A stretch of 64,000 nucleotides of DNA from Lepas anatifera. Taxonomy: Eukaryota > Arthropoda > Thecostraca > Lepadidae. The stretch spans positions 588,001 through 652,000 of the forward strand of contig JAOTON010001946.1 of the NCBI GenBank assembly GCA_034440635.1. The letters run 5' to 3'. Position 1 is the first letter of the stretch. Every line of letters begins with the position of its first letter. The notes under the pieces were generated by a model. The model saw only the letters and a program-made list of their open reading frames with translations. It did not search any database and was not told the origin of the DNA. A program made the position numbers and the translations under genes. Below, one piece after another: positions 1 to 12,533 of the stretch.

Positions 1-1181
1 CAGAACTTTACTCAGCACGATACTTACAATATCCGGGCGACTGAGGTTAAGAGCTGGGTGAAGATACGAGTCCGCTTGTTCTTTCTCCTCTGTGAATGCA
101 ACCAAACGCCAGCGTCAAACAGCGGAACAATTCACTTCCCGCTGCCCGGCCACGCACACACTGCGTTAACAACACCGTTTGCTACAGCAAAAAGCACCTC
201 TCTCTAGTAAACAATGAACGGGAACTAAGCAGTTCGGTTGACAAAAAGGGAGTTGTAATGGTGCCATAATTTAAGTTATCTTTTCGTGAACGCTTAGAAA
301 AACTGGACATAACAAATCACTTGCAGCAAAAGAAAGTCAGCAAATCATATTTCACGATCAACGGAGTCCATAAACACCAAGGCCAAAACCCAGTCTGGCA
401 ACACACAGCTAAACACAGTAGACGACGCCTGACCACGGTTCGCTTCACACGCGTTAGCTATTTTTTCACAGCCGTGAGTCGGCATATCAGCAGAAGTTTA
501 AACAAATGTCCTGAACGTATCCATGACAACCCCGTAATACAAAACAGGAATGTAAGAAAATGTTACAGGCATTAGAGCATTTTAAACATCTGACCCGCGC
601 AGCCAGATGTCTTGTAAGGGCTTCTCACAACTAAGGCATGCTTTAGGATTATACAAATCTGAAAATTAATAAAGTATCAGCTCACGGGGCCTTTCAAGTA
701 CTCCACTTGGAGCTCTAGCCACGCATTCACAGGCTCCAATTTTCTAGGCACAGTTAATGTCTCTATGAAGAGATCCCTTTTAATGAGACATTACCTTTCG
801 CATAAAAGCTGACCGAGGCACGGAAGGCAATTTAGCCAGGCTTGAAGTCTTCCGGACACCAACATTTCTTGGTCCCTCGACTTCACGCTCAATAGGGTGA
901 GAAAAGTGTCTTAACCTTCGTAATTGTTTATTTTTCCGTTCTTAACATCCAATTTGACAGGAATCAAAATGCAATATGTGTTTGAACACGTCGATAGCTT
1001 TTGAAACTAAAGTTGCTACACCTTTGCTTGTTTTTGTTCAGAACTAAACACAAACAGAACTTTGTGGTGTGTGCACCATCAGCGTAACCCAGTGTTTAAC
1101 ACCAGCCAACATTACATTATATAAAAAGAAAAACACCAGCAATATTGGTACTTCATCAAGAACATGTCAAATACCAAGGTT
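1..1181. other. SFSWAP intron or 3' region, no gene seen
   Basis: AT-rich sequence without recognisable coding homology on either strand. It lies 3' of the last SFSWAP exon in the window, so it is probably intron; the next SFSWAP exon was not found here and is presumably beyond the left edge. Confidence 0.5.
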
Positions 1182-1635
1182 TTAAAGGGAATGTGACACC
1201 TTGGTCGAATCCTGGAATTTAGTGTTATTAGGCGTACTTTTAGTCAAAAATAATAAACCCACTCACGATTTCTCTCAAAAATGTACAATGGGCTCAATAT
1301 TTGGTTTTTAAAAATACTCCTCTAGAAAAAGAAATAAATATCAGCCTGTGGATGATGTCACGATCTGGCAACCACTACCATACTTAAAACGCTTCAAGGG
1401 ATTCGATTGGCTGATGCTCATCGTGACGTCAGCATATGTCGTCACACCAGCAGCTCACAACAATGGCCGCCCGAGGACGGGCTGATGGGGGGCTGGTGTC
1501 AGGTAGGTGTTATTTTTTTACGGAAATATCGAGTTCCAAGACAAATGAAATATGGAGTACCGGGTTTTCCGACCTGCTTTACAACTTGGCTATCTCAGTT
1601 AAAATCACGTTGTGAAGGTGCCACATTCCCTTTAA
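1182..1635. mobile_element. MITE family Z, copy 1 (TTAA-flanked)
   Basis: Inverted ends AGGGAATGTGACACC and its complement are each bordered by TTAA (1182-1185 and 1632-1635). The body is about 80% alike by eye to 6240-6694, including a TGACGTCA-like site and the same length (about 455 bp). Two copies with common ends and TTAA borders suggest a piggyBac-type nonautonomous element; no transposase is encoded. Confidence 0.75.
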
Positions 1636-2125
1636 GTTGTATTGCACATACAAAAAGACAAATTGGCTGACAGAAGAAAAGGTGACACAAAAACAAAATA
1701 CGTTGCTTGGTTTTAAAAGTCTTACCAGTTATCGTAATATTCTGGCATCTTCAATTCATGGGGATTTTTCGATGAAGCTAAGTTGTAAGGAACAAACCGC
1801 GCGCATAAGGGTAAAAAAATGAGATATCATATAGAACACGAGAGTTTTCGCGCATGTTTCGACGGAATAATAATACAGCTACATGTTTTAACTATCCCGG
1901 ATTTCTAAGCCGACATCGTTTGTGGAAGATGCAAAATATTCAACAAAGCTTGCTTTGAAACGGGGAGGAGAGGGGGGCTATTTATCTCAACATGGAACAA
2001 AGCATGCGTAGTCAGACCAATAAAATATACATGACAAACTGATACATTGCAACCTTCTCCCCCTTTCCACGCCACAAATGTAATTTCACCGCGCGAGACG
2101 GTGGGCTGCGCTGTGATCTTCTGAC

Positions 2126-2336
2126 CTGTCTTCTGCGGGCCGATGGTGTAGCGGCCCGCCTTGATCATCACCACCATGTGGCGGAAGAACGGCTGCAGCG
2201 GGTCGTCAAACGACAGGAAGTTGAACATGGCGTTGTCGGCCTGCTTGGCCTTGATGAGTATCTCCATCTGGGGGCCCTGGCGCGCCACGAAGTGGGCGGT
2301 CCGCTCGATGATGTCGGCGTGTCGCTGCGACTCCGG
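2126..2336 (-). CDS. SFSWAP: SFSWAP exon 4 (first SURP module)
   Basis: Acceptor TTCACAG precedes 2336. Encodes the complete first SURP domain ([19 protein letters not shown] ... [16 protein letters not shown] ... GRYTIGPQ). SURP modules are helical protein-protein contacts used by splicing factors. The probable donor is GTCAGA after 2126 (phase 1); the reading frame beyond loses similarity. Confidence 0.88.
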
Positions 2337-5300
2337 CTGTGAACGCGGCACAGTCCAGTCACCCGCCGGCGTCAGCGGGACGTCCAAATCACCAACACCG
2401 CCTTCACAGAAAGTATGCTGGAGTCAAACGCATCAAGCACTAGATACACGCGGTTAGACCTGCTTACATTCATTAATGTCTGAAGTGCAGTGCATATCTG
2501 TACTAGGTCCCACATTCAGTCGTGTGTGGATGACAACGTGTTTCTGTGTTTTGCAAAACACATGAAAATTAAGCAACGCGTTCGCGCTTCGAGCCTCTTC
2601 GGCCTTTACTGAACATGATTGAGCACTTACTCCTCCGGAAGTGATCTTTGCCTGGATACTGATATTTGATCGGTGCCGGTCTCCTTGCCGGAGTTTCAGT
2701 AAAACGTATTCACAAGCACAGACATGCTTTCTAGTCAGTCCCTTTCAAAGATAATCAGATCTTACACTCACATGGTGCACTTTGAGTTGAATTTTTCACA
2801 CCACATCAAGGTGCAAAACTAGGTTTAACACGCGCATTGACGGGGGTCTGAGCCACCTTCGCTTTGACGAGAGGGGCGTGTACCCGCCCCCTAAGATCTC
2901 GAGAACCACGGTAGGTAGCGAAAAACGGTAAACGGCGTAGGGTAGCCCATCCACTTCCCCATCGAAAATATTTGAACCATTTTTTCTCAGGTCACATTTA
3001 AGGCCACGGGAGATCAACACATGCCGTAATAGGGATAAGATATAAATTAATTTTTTCGGCCATTACATCTAAACAAGTAAAGATAAAGCAAAACGACTTG
3101 AACTCTATGAATCCTCGCAGCAAGCTGAATCGAATGATATATAATTTGACCTTGCCAGGTCAAATCAAGGATTTGACCTGACCTGAGGTCAGGTCAGGGT
3201 CAAATTATATAAAATGCATATCATTAGGACCACAAAGCCCAAGCAAGTCTAACGCAGCTAAAATAAACGCTCTATCGCTATCCGTTACTGAGTTATACAG
3301 TAAAAACCATTTTTCCCATGTATTTCCAATGGAGAGGCCATGCTTCGTACCTGACCTTAGGTCATCGATATCAAAAATACCAGAACATATTTTAGAGAAC
3401 TCGGTGGGCCCATTATGTGATATGAGATTCAATCGGATAAGTTCACCCTGCTCCGACTTATGCTATCTTAAACTTGTTCGAGGTCAGGTCACTTGACCTG
3501 TACTCGTGACCTGTCCTGAGATGACCCAACCTTAAAATTTTCACAGAAATTGTAAAAATGATGAGGAAAAGGTATGCCAAGTACGGCGGCGACGCCACCG
3601 TTTTTCTGCTATCTCCGAAAAAACCGAGGGGGGCGGGTACCTGCCCCCCGCATATGCGCGTGTTAAGACATTCGTCTAATGCCATTTGGAGTCTATGAAG
3701 TTCTGAAATGACTGATTGGTTTACTGAGAGGTTCGAAAAAATTACAGCGCTTCAAATAATACAAACTGTCATCCTGTTCTTGGCGTTTTACGTCCTCCAT
3801 AAAATCAATGGAGATTATCTAGCTATTCCAATGGGACAGTTTGATTGTAAGAAGCTATGCTTACGAGGTCTTTAAGGATTCAGAATATTTATGTATGTTT
3901 TTGTCATTTTTATAATACAATCCCAAAACGTGCGGACATATAAATTCCATCCAAATACAATAGTCACCACCACGAATTCCGGCCAAAGGTTTTCTTCATT
4001 TGTTTTTTATTTGATGAAAAGTAGCCTGTGTATTTCTTCCTTTCTTTTAGAACAGTAGGTACTACATGGTATTTGATGGCCTTTTACATCTTTAATCCAA
4101 AAGAAAGTATCACCAAATATTGTTCCGTCCAACGGTTACCGAAACAATCAGCCTCAATACATTTGTGGACTCTTGAGGCCTCAAAGCACATACTAGTCCA
4201 AAGCTGACTCTGGTTATCCGCCCGGCCCAGTGGCCGCACCGAGGCTCACCTGCGTCATGCCGGCGGGCAGGTTGAGTGTCGGCGGCGCACTGTACGGCTG
4301 GTCCTCCGGCTCGGGGGCGGTGGGCGGCGAAGCAGGCTCTGGTGTCTGGGCGGGGGCGGCCGCCGCCCCGTCGTAATTAAATGCCATCTGATTGTAGGCG
4401 CCCTTACTGGAGCCGCCGCCCATGGCCTGAAGACGCTTCCACTCCTCCTCTGTCCGCCGGGGGTCGCAGTTAAGGCGTTGGACAGCATCTTTCAAGCCCA
4501 GACATCCAGAAGCAGCGTCGAACTTGGACTTTCCAGTAACGGTGGAAAATATTAGCACCAAAAGCAGAGCCAGAGTTTCAGCGTCATTTTCCGGGGCAAA
4601 ATCAGCTCACGCAATCATCTTTATGGTAATTTTGATGTATAACCAATAAACCTTTTCACCATAAACTGTAATGCATCTCAAGAACATATTTTGAACTGCA
4701 GTCCATGCAGTAAAGTATCCCTATTTTCGTTTTCTAGACGCATTTGACGTTCTTAAACAACATACATCAGAGTAGAAACCCACATAAGTGACGGAACATC
4801 CAACCCCACATCCACCACGATACCACTGAGGGGAGTTATCCGGACCCGCCCTGCTGTGATCACCTTCGAGCATCTTCTCCTCGTCGACGTCGCGGTAGAG
4901 CGCCAGGTAGCGCTCCTGGTCCACCACTTCCTCCATCTTCCGCTCGCGCTCGGTGAGGCCCTGCCAGCGGTCGTAGCCGCCGGGCGGCGGCTCGTGGGGC
5001 CGCAGGTCGGCCAGCGCGCCCCGGCCGTCATACCTGCGGCAGACCAGCGCAGAGCGGGTCACCGCCGCGGCCCCACGGCTCCGCACGCTGACCAGATACC
5101 GCACACGCTCACCAGACGAGCAGTGGTGGGACGGATAGCAGGGGGGGGGAGATTCACCTGGGCCAGCAACGTCTACAACTGCGTAAACAAATTATAAACT
5201 CAGCGTGCTGTAGAGTGCTTAGGTCTGACAATCTAAGGTGGAATTCATGGATTGTTTTGCCATATAAGTCAAAAAGTAATTTACACACTTTGACTTTTAT

Positions 5301-7709
5301 CCGAATGTCTTTGTAAATATATGTAAAAACAAGCTCACAAACCTTCAATTTATGAGCATTAAAACTGTTTGATTAAAACCCTAAAGCCAAAAAGCATCTG
5401 TGATGTTATCAGCGGTGAAAATATATACCTGAATCAACAAAAGACTCATCAAGAAAATCAAACAAACTTTACCACAAATAATATCTACGATTTAACACAA
5501 GGTTAAGATAAAACACCGACAGAGGCCCCAGTAAATGCAACACACCGAAACTTACACGTAATGTTTTCCTGAAAATAAGGTGAGCACAGCTTCTGGTTAT
5601 TCATTTACTCCGTAACCTGAATGTTGGAATTTACTGTTCCTGTGCCTGTCTGGTTTTATTCAACACTGCCAGTTCACGGCGGGCTGGCATGGTTCATCAG
5701 AGAGCCACCTGCTGCTACCAGCAAGTGGACCCGTAAGTCGAGTCCACGTGCCCTGCCACTGGAAGTATAGGGAAATCACTCTGGACGCATCATATTCATC
5801 CTGTACCACCAACACCAGCCATGAGGAGGCAACAAGTAGGTAATAGGACTGCTGCTGACTTACCTGCCATCCGAGCAAATCGTAACAAAGTGAAGAATGC
5901 TCTGAAGCTCACGAGATCAGGCTTCAGCGTTTCTTAGTTCATTTTACAAGTCCGAAAAATGCTAGCATTTCCGAACAACAGCATGAAACCGAAATATGCG
6001 AGTCTAAATAACTCCCTGAAAGTTGAGAGCAGCTCTTCGGTTTTTTATCACGCAACTTTGTTCATTAAGAAGAACATTAGCAAGTCGGTAATACCAAAAT
6101 TGGTCGCCTTAAGTTTTAGACGTACTGAGATGAGCTCTTTCCGTAGTCTGAACACATAAGCTTTGCCCAAAACTAATCCGAGTAGAAGGCTTAATCAGAC
6201 AACACTAAAATGCAAGAGGTCCAACTACCATCCATGCTCTTAAAGGGAACGTGGCACCCAGGTCGAATCCAGGAATTTAGTGTAATAAGGGGTATTTTTG
6301 GCCGAAAATCATGAAAACGTCCATGATTTTTCTAAAAAATGTGCAATGAGCTCAATATGTATTTCTTAAATGATACTCTAGGGTGAAAAATAAACCTCTG
6401 CCTGTGGATGGCGTTATTATCTAGAAACTTCTACCATATTCAATAAGCTTCAAGGGCTTCAACTGGCTGATCACTCACCGTGACGTCAGCGCTGTCATCA
6501 CACCAACAGCTGAAAACTGTGGCCGCCTGAATGGGGTAGATCCGGAGTACATTTCAGGTAGGTATTTAGCTTTTCTCCACGGAAATTTTGAGTTCCAAGA
6601 CGAATTATATATTGAGTACTGGGTTTTCCGGCATGCTTTACAACTTCGCTATATCAGTTAAAATCACATTATCAAGGTACCACATTCCTTTTAAGGTCGC
6701 AGTGCTGTAATTTCGTGAAGATGAAGTTAGTTTTGTCAGCATAAAACAGACACAGAACGATTTCTTCTTGGTTATATAATCACAAAATCCACGCAATAAG
6801 AATTGAGGAGGCTTTAAAGTTATTTACCGGGCGCAATGTTGGCACCAGAATTACCTTCAATATCACATAATTTGGCCATATCACGCAATAGCTCCCTGGC
6901 AATGATGGAATCTCAGTTTTGCGCTGAAAAGGTCAACGAGCCCTGGAGTGCTGAATATTCACGAAAAAAGGTTGGAACAGCCCCTTCACATCCCCAGAAA
7001 ACAATTACCAAGGAGCCGCCCATAAATTACGTAACGTAAAGGCGAATAGGGGAGTCAGCTTGAGCATTATCAAAGGTTACGCGGGTCAAAAAGCGTTACA
7101 TGGGGGGGGCTAAACATTACAAACAAATATACGCTACGTACTTTACGGACTGCCCCTAACTAGCATATACATTACTTTTCTAGAATCAGCCAATTGTTTA
7201 ACCGACATACTTACTGCATACCTACCCAGGCAGAATCCGTCACCATCACAAACCCGGTCCCGAGCTGCACCAGCTTCGGGTCTCGGCGCGCTGTCTCGAA
7301 TCTAAGCTGTAAACTGCTTAGTGACTGTGGGCAATCCATGGGTCTGCGTAGTTAGAACATCACAACAGGTGGTGATCAGTACCAACCTAAACCGACAGGG
7401 CAGCCACGTGCCAGCGCGAGTGACGTCACTGGCATCGCCTTAGCTCGGCGGAATGCGAGGCTCGCCGACGGCCACGCACACCCTTGGCTCTTGGAAAGCA
7501 TCATCCACACAGCACAGTGCAGAATGAGATGGTCATCAGACGAAGCCAACGGACCTGTCAATTTTCAACGCATCGTCCGCCATCCAGGGAATGAGGTGTT
7601 TGCCACTGTCGATGTACAGCGCCCGGTCATCGTCTCGGAACAGCTTGCACGCGTAGCCGAACACTAACAGCTCCTCCTGCTTGGGCTTTTCGCCTACCAC
7701 CGACGCCAT
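2126..7709 (-). CDS. SFSWAP: SFSWAP, splicing factor SWAP (suppressor-of-white-apricot homolog), 5' part
   Basis: Gene on the minus strand with exons 7709-7555, 5033-4864, 4449-4250 and 2336-2126. The junction phases match (2, 1, 0, then 1 open), giving the first ~245 residues. Residues ~10-90 form the DRY_EERY N-terminal domain: [20 protein letters not shown], then IDRYDGRG across the first junction and ERYLALYRD. An acidic, Pro-rich linker follows. The first SURP module is at ~183-236 ([34 protein letters not shown]). In animals SFSWAP is a nuclear SR-like protein that controls alternative splicing and autoregulates its own pre-mRNA. The second SURP and the RS-rich tail are not in the window, so the gene continues past the left edge. 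The start is placed at ATG 7709; another in-frame ATG lies at 7736. Confidence 0.9.
2825..3666. mobile_element. TTAA-flanked family W, copy 1, with AGGTCA half-site clusters
   Basis: Bounded by TTAA (2825-2828, 3663-3666), with inverted ends TTAACACGCGCAT. The interior holds an everted pair TGACCT-N4-AGGTCA (3147-3162) and a near-perfect palindrome of overlapping TGACCT and AGGTCA sites (3174-3196). The segment around 3135-3165 matches 55240-55270 in copy 3. It lies in the SFSWAP intron and has no coding capacity. Confidence 0.75.
3667..4213. other. SFSWAP intron, nothing recognised
   Basis: AT-rich intronic sequence between a family W element and exon 3. No conserved reading frame or repeat was identified. 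Confidence 0.6.
4250..4449 (-). CDS. SFSWAP: SFSWAP exon 3
   Basis: Starts after CGGACAG and ends at donor GTGAGC. Encodes [12 protein letters not shown], aligning with the EEEYKRL segment of vertebrate SFSWAP, then [11 protein letters not shown] and a Pro/Ala/Glu-rich low-complexity linker ending LNLPAGMTQ. It joins in phase 0 to the SURP exon. Confidence 0.85.
4864..5033 (-). CDS. SFSWAP: SFSWAP exon 2
   Basis: Acceptor CCGCAG precedes 5033 and donor GTGATC follows 4864. Encodes [15 protein letters not shown], a Trp-containing linker and [15 protein letters not shown], the EERY half of the DRY_EERY domain. It is markedly more GC-rich than the flanking introns. Confidence 0.88.
5034..6239. 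other. SFSWAP intron 1, 3' part
   Basis: Intronic, AT-rich. No coding similarity was seen on either strand. It ends at MITE Z copy 2. Confidence 0.6.
6240..6694. mobile_element. MITE family Z, copy 2 (TTAA-flanked)
   Basis: Second copy of the element at 1182-1635, in the same orientation, with the same inverted ends (AGGGAACGTGGCACC) and TTAA borders at 6240-6243 and 6691-6694. Located in SFSWAP intron 1. Confidence 0.75.
7555..7709 (-). CDS. SFSWAP: SFSWAP exon 1 (coding part)
   Basis: Encodes the start of the DRY_EERY domain ([27 protein letters not shown]). The exon ends after GACAG with a weak donor GTCCGT; phase 2 is completed by the first base of the exon at 5033, producing an Arg codon in KIDRYDGRG as in the family. 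An acceptor-like TTTAG at ~7746 leaves room for a further 5' exon. Confidence 0.88.
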
Positions 7710-7809
7710 GGCAGTCAGCGTGTCTCCAGTGTTCAATCTGGCAGCCTAAACAGAACTGGATTCAACCGACGGTACTGAAACAACACAGAAACAGAGTATG
7801 GTCAGAGCT

Positions 7810-9398
7810 GCAGAGTAGGCCCCCTTGGCGAATTCAGGGAGCAAGGGGGATACTGCATGCAGTAGTCTAGTCGGTGGAAAGAGTTGTGGCATATAAACTT
7901 TTGAAAATTGAAGCCATGGGGGCGCAGCATTAACTCCAAACCGTTGAAGTTTATAATCATAAATTCGCACGCTGGAATAAGTGTGCCTTCATTCCAAACA
8001 AGATTGTAACAGTTTCCTACATGCAGCAGATGTCACTCCATAATTAAGTGAAATATTAAATACAAGCTCCAAACAATATCTTTCATGAATCGTCAAATCT
8101 CATCCTCATTATATTTCCCTCATTCACGTCTCAAATTATATATATTTTTTTCATTTAGAGCGAAAAGAAACGAGGTCTTGCTGTATTCGAGACCAAAAAC
8201 CTTCCTTACCTCAGGTCCGTCAGTACAATGAGTGCAAAATACCAGACTGGCAATGAACATAGTTTCAACCAGTGTCCTATGTATTGAAAATGTATCTGAC
8301 TTCTAAAACCCTTTTTCTAGACGGTCCAAGAGCCCTGTGTTGAGAATTTTGACTTTTATATCTACATGAATTTTAAAACCAAACTTTTTGTGTTAGCCCC
8401 AAACCTAGTGGGCTTCTCTGCCGTAACTTCTCCGTGACTTCTCAACGTAAAATCACGCATGCCATTTTTGCAAAACACGTTTTTTTAACATTCCACTTAT
8501 CTCTTCATGCTTATCTGATGGCAAAGTTGTTTTCAAATCACATCCCCTTCTCTTTTGGACATCATTATCCGCAGAGCACGATGCAGAATGGGGTTTGAAT
8601 TCAGCAACCCTGTAGACAGGGAACACCGACAATTGCGCAGCTCGACTTTAGCCGCCCTGTCAGAGAGACACCCGGCACCTCAAGGTCACCCCGCGACTTC
8701 AGCCACCCCGTCGGAGAGCGACACCCGGCACCTACTAGCGGGGGTGGGGTTCGTCCTCTCCCTCCTGGTTAAATCTGAACAACGCAAAAACGAAAAAGCA
8801 GAACAAAAAAATTAGCGTCTTTATCCACCATCAATTTCACATGTCTGACTCACCCAATAATACAGTTCAAGTAATGTCATGTCAAAGGAGATATTCATCA
8901 TGCAACATCATGCAACCCAATATCAGAGCCGACTATAACGAATTTGAAGCAGCAACAAAGGAACAATTGTGAAACGATCGCAGCCAAATTTTCATGATGT
9001 GATAAGGTCATTAAGGTCTATAAACCTGCTATCTCAGAATCTCCATGTTGTTGCCAGAAGGCGGGGTTAATATCTAGATCACCTTATTATAAGCCTATGG
9101 TGAAATACAAGCTTTTTTAAAGTTGTCAAAATGAAAGACCTCATAAATATATTCTCATTAAATTGTTTACTGTCAAGTTAAGAAGGCTACCTTACAGTGA
9201 GTACGCTACTTACTTTTCAGCACATTAATCAATGAAAAATTCCTTTGGTGGGTTTTATCTCCAAAGACACATGTAGTGGGTAGTACCAACTCCAACCCTG
9301 GTGCTGAATTCTAGTAAACATGTGACACCCCCTTATCCTGCTCCTTAGTCCCCCAGCTTCAGCTGACCCAATACCAAATTCTCATATTTTTTCTGGTT

Positions 9399-9400
<2 letters not shown>
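7810..9400. other. Region upstream of SFSWAP exon 1, no gene seen
   Basis: No homologous coding block was recognised. It could hold an SFSWAP 5'UTR exon or promoter, but nothing in the sequence decides this. Confidence 0.4.
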
Positions 9401-9402
<2 letters not shown>

Positions 9403-9476
<74 letters not shown>

Positions 9477-9486
9477 AAGAGAGAGA

Positions 9487-9520
<34 letters not shown>

Positions 9521-9895
9521 AGGGAGATAGAGGGGGAGAGGGGGAGATAGAGGGGGGAGAGGGGGAGATAGAGGGGGAGAGGGGGAGATATAGGGGGAGA
9601 GGGAAGATAGAGGGGGAGAGGGGGAGAGGGAGGGATGAGGGAGGGAGGGGGTAGGGACAAGGGAGGGAGGGAGGAGGGATGATGGAGGGAGGGGGAGGGA
9701 TGAGGGAGGGAAGGAGGAGGAATCAGGGAGGGAAGGGGTAAGGACAAGGAAGGGAGGTAGGGGTAGGGACAAGGGAGAGAGGGAGGCAGGGACAAGGGAG
9801 GGAGGGATGATGAGAGGGAGGGACAAGGGAGGGGCAAGGGAGAGAGGGAGGGACAAGGGAGGGGCAAGGGAGAGAGGGAGGGACAAGGGAGATAG
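9403..9895 (+). repeat. Homopurine tract, (GA)n grading into GGGA-rich repeats
   Basis: About 490 bases with almost only A and G on the plus strand. It begins with an uninterrupted (GA)n run of ~60 bp, then passes to AGAGGGGGAGAT and GGGAGGGACAA repeat units. The open frames through it (poly Leu-Ser-Pro on the minus strand) are an effect of the repeat and are not genes. Confidence 0.95.
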
Positions 9896-10691
9896 AAAAT
9901 ATTTATTTCATCTTAAACTACAAAGCATTTTCAGTTAGGAACAACATTTCTGCATCATCAATCATGTAAGGTCTAGTCTGCAGAACTTGGCAGATTTTGA
10001 CAAGATCTTGTTGGGCAGCCTAGGGGCAGGGCTACCAATTTGGGGCAGCTTTTGGTCGAGCTTGAGGCAGAGGGGGGCTCTTGGGATAGGTTCTAGTACT
10101 TGGGGCAGCAGTCAGTCTGGGTAATCACAGAGTGAAAATGAAAAAAAATTAAAAGAAACAACAATCATGATTTAAACTTGTGCCGGAAAAGCTTGCTTGT
10201 CTCAAAATCATCATACTTGTAATCAAGCTACATATGGTTTAAAAGATGCCAGATTAAGGAAATTTCTAGTTAATGTAGTTCCTGGAAATGAATAAAACAA
10301 ATCAGGCAATGGGACCCTTTCAAAAGCAAAATTTACAATTATCTTCTAAATTTGTAATCTTGACTCAATTTTAGTTACATAAAACAATTTTAGAACTCAA
10401 AATAAAATTTTCCTGTATGGATTTCTTTGCATTTCCTGCTATGTTTTGATCGCCAACAGCTGGCAAATCATACTAGCTACCCTTCCAAGAACGAATGACG
10501 GTCCATGATGTGACATCACACGGAGGTAAGGGCATCTTTTGTGGTTGGATCTTTTAAAAATATTCCAAATTTTGTGATGCTTTCATTTAAAGGTGAGAAA
10601 ATTAGCCGTGGGAAAATTATTCTATTCAAAGTTTCAAATTGAAATATCTTTAATAGTATCACTTGATACAGCTTGTAAGCAGGGGACCCTA

Positions 10692-12533
10692 GTGAAAAAA
10701 TTCCATGGGATGCTGAAGAAATCAAAGTGGGACACATGGGATTTGCCTGTCCCACTGGGATTGTCTCCAAGGACTTTCATGGGATTTTCGATCAACAGGT
10801 GGGATTCACCTGTCCCACTGGGACTGTTCCCTGGGAAATTCCATGGGATTTTCGCTGAACAGGTGGGACTTGCCTGTCCCCTGGGATGTCGCTCAATGGA
10901 TGGGATTCACCTGTCCCAACGGGACTGTCACAATACATTGTTGTTCAACGTGGATTTCCCAGTCATAACGAGATTCCCATGAAAGGAATAATAGAAACAA
11001 GTGATTCAGCGATGCTGCTGCTCTTAAAAAAAATACCATAAGGATTTTTCTGATGGTCTGACGGTTTCTGATGGAAATTGCTGGTGGTATGGTGGTTTCT
11101 TATGGTTTCTGGTGGTCTGCCTGGTGGTTTCTGGGTTCCTTATGGTCTGGTGGTCAATGCCTAATGGTGTGGTAGTTACCCTAATGGCCTGGTGGCCCCC
11201 TCTGTCCGATCCTGTTTGTGAAAAACTTAATCTTATTAAAACAAATATCAACTTTTTTTGTATGGTTCCAAATGCTTGATTTTCAAAAGAAGAAACAAAG
11301 AAGCAAATGGCTATGAGAGCAGGAAAGAAAAATCGCAGTTACGCTCCACCGCGCAACCTTTCCACCTCTCTCGCGCCCCGGCTCGGGGGCGCGCTGCCGG
11401 CGCCGCGTCTCCCCTCCGCGCCCGACCGCGCCTCGGGCGGTTGTGCGGGGACGGCTGTCTTTTGTACGGCCGCATTCCGTTGGGATTGGCGGGGCAGTCA
11501 GTCGCAGAAGAAAACTGGTCGAGGTGGAGTGGTCATACTGTGGTGAGGAGTCCGTAGGGTTTGAGCAGTCTCTATTGAGTCTATATAGAGTGTCTCTATT
11601 GCTTTGGGTTTGAGGATATGCACTTGATGGTGTGTTGCTAAAAATAGGCCCAGACCAAACTGCGTTTGTTGACAATGTAAGGGGTTCCGTTTTACGCACG
11701 GTGCCCCACTTTGCCCTATTTTCAGCGTTTTTTTGTTGCAGGTGTTTTCAATTCTGATTCGCTTTGTATTAACGGTGAGTTAATGGGTTGACAACTGGTT
11801 GAATGTCTCATCAATAAGCGGCCCAGCTGATAACTGACTGTTCCTCAGATTTCGTCCAGAAAAGTGAAATGGCCGAGAACGAGATCAAGCTTGTGCTGGG
11901 AAGAAAATCCACAATGAACACAAGTTGCTGAAGCTGAGTGTTTTGAAAGCTCTAGATGTGTGAAGTGTGTCACGGCGGGACCCACTGAGTCGGTAAAGCG
12001 CACTCTGTATAGTGCACTCTGCTTTTCCTGTTTGGAATGCCATGGGACTTCTATCTATGAAAATTCCACAGGGATGTGCAAGGGAATCCCACTGGAACAT
12101 GGATTGGAATCCCAATGGGACAAAAGGAAGATCCCACCGGGACAAACACGGAATCCCAATGGGAAAAGCACAGGATCCCACTAGGACATGCAGGGGAATC
12201 CCACTGGGATAAGCAGGGGAATCCCACAGGGAAAGGCATAGGAATCCCACTGGGATAAGCAGGGGAATCCCACCAGGATAAGCAGGGGAATCCCACTGGG
12301 ATAGGCATAGGAATCCCACTGGGATAAACATGGGAATCCCACTGGGATTGGCATGGGAATCCCACTGGGATAAGCATGGGAATCCCACTGGGATAGGCAT
12401 GGGAATCCCACTGGGATAGGCATGGGAATCCCACTGGAATAAGCATGGGAATCCCATGCAAATCCCTGTTTCACTTTTTGTACTGGGACTGTCCCATGCC
12501 ATTGACATGGGATAGTCCCATGGGATTTTTCAC
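10692..12533. mobile_element. TA-flanked (Tc1/mariner-type) nonautonomous element T inside X
   Basis: Terminal inverted repeats GTGAAAAAWTYCCATGGGA start at 10692 and end at 12533, each bordered by TA (10690-10691, 12534-12535). The interior contains CCCACTGGGA-type units near the left end, a TGG-rich stretch (11040-11200), a GC-rich island (11340-11480) and a 23-bp minisatellite. The homology between the two X copies resumes on both sides, so T inserted into X. Confidence 0.8.
12083..12458. repeat. 23-bp minisatellite with a palindromic core
   Basis: About 16 units with period 23, consensus around GGGAATCCCACTGGGAT followed by ARGCAT. Each unit contains the near-palindrome ATCCCA-C-TGGGAT. 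Because 23 is not a multiple of three, long frames remain open in several phases (repeating SQWD/PVGF peptides); they are not considered genes. Confidence 0.93.

Noticed and set aside
9359..9886. Leu/Ser/Pro-rich open frames
   Set aside because: Translation of a GA-rich simple repeat with no complex sequence.
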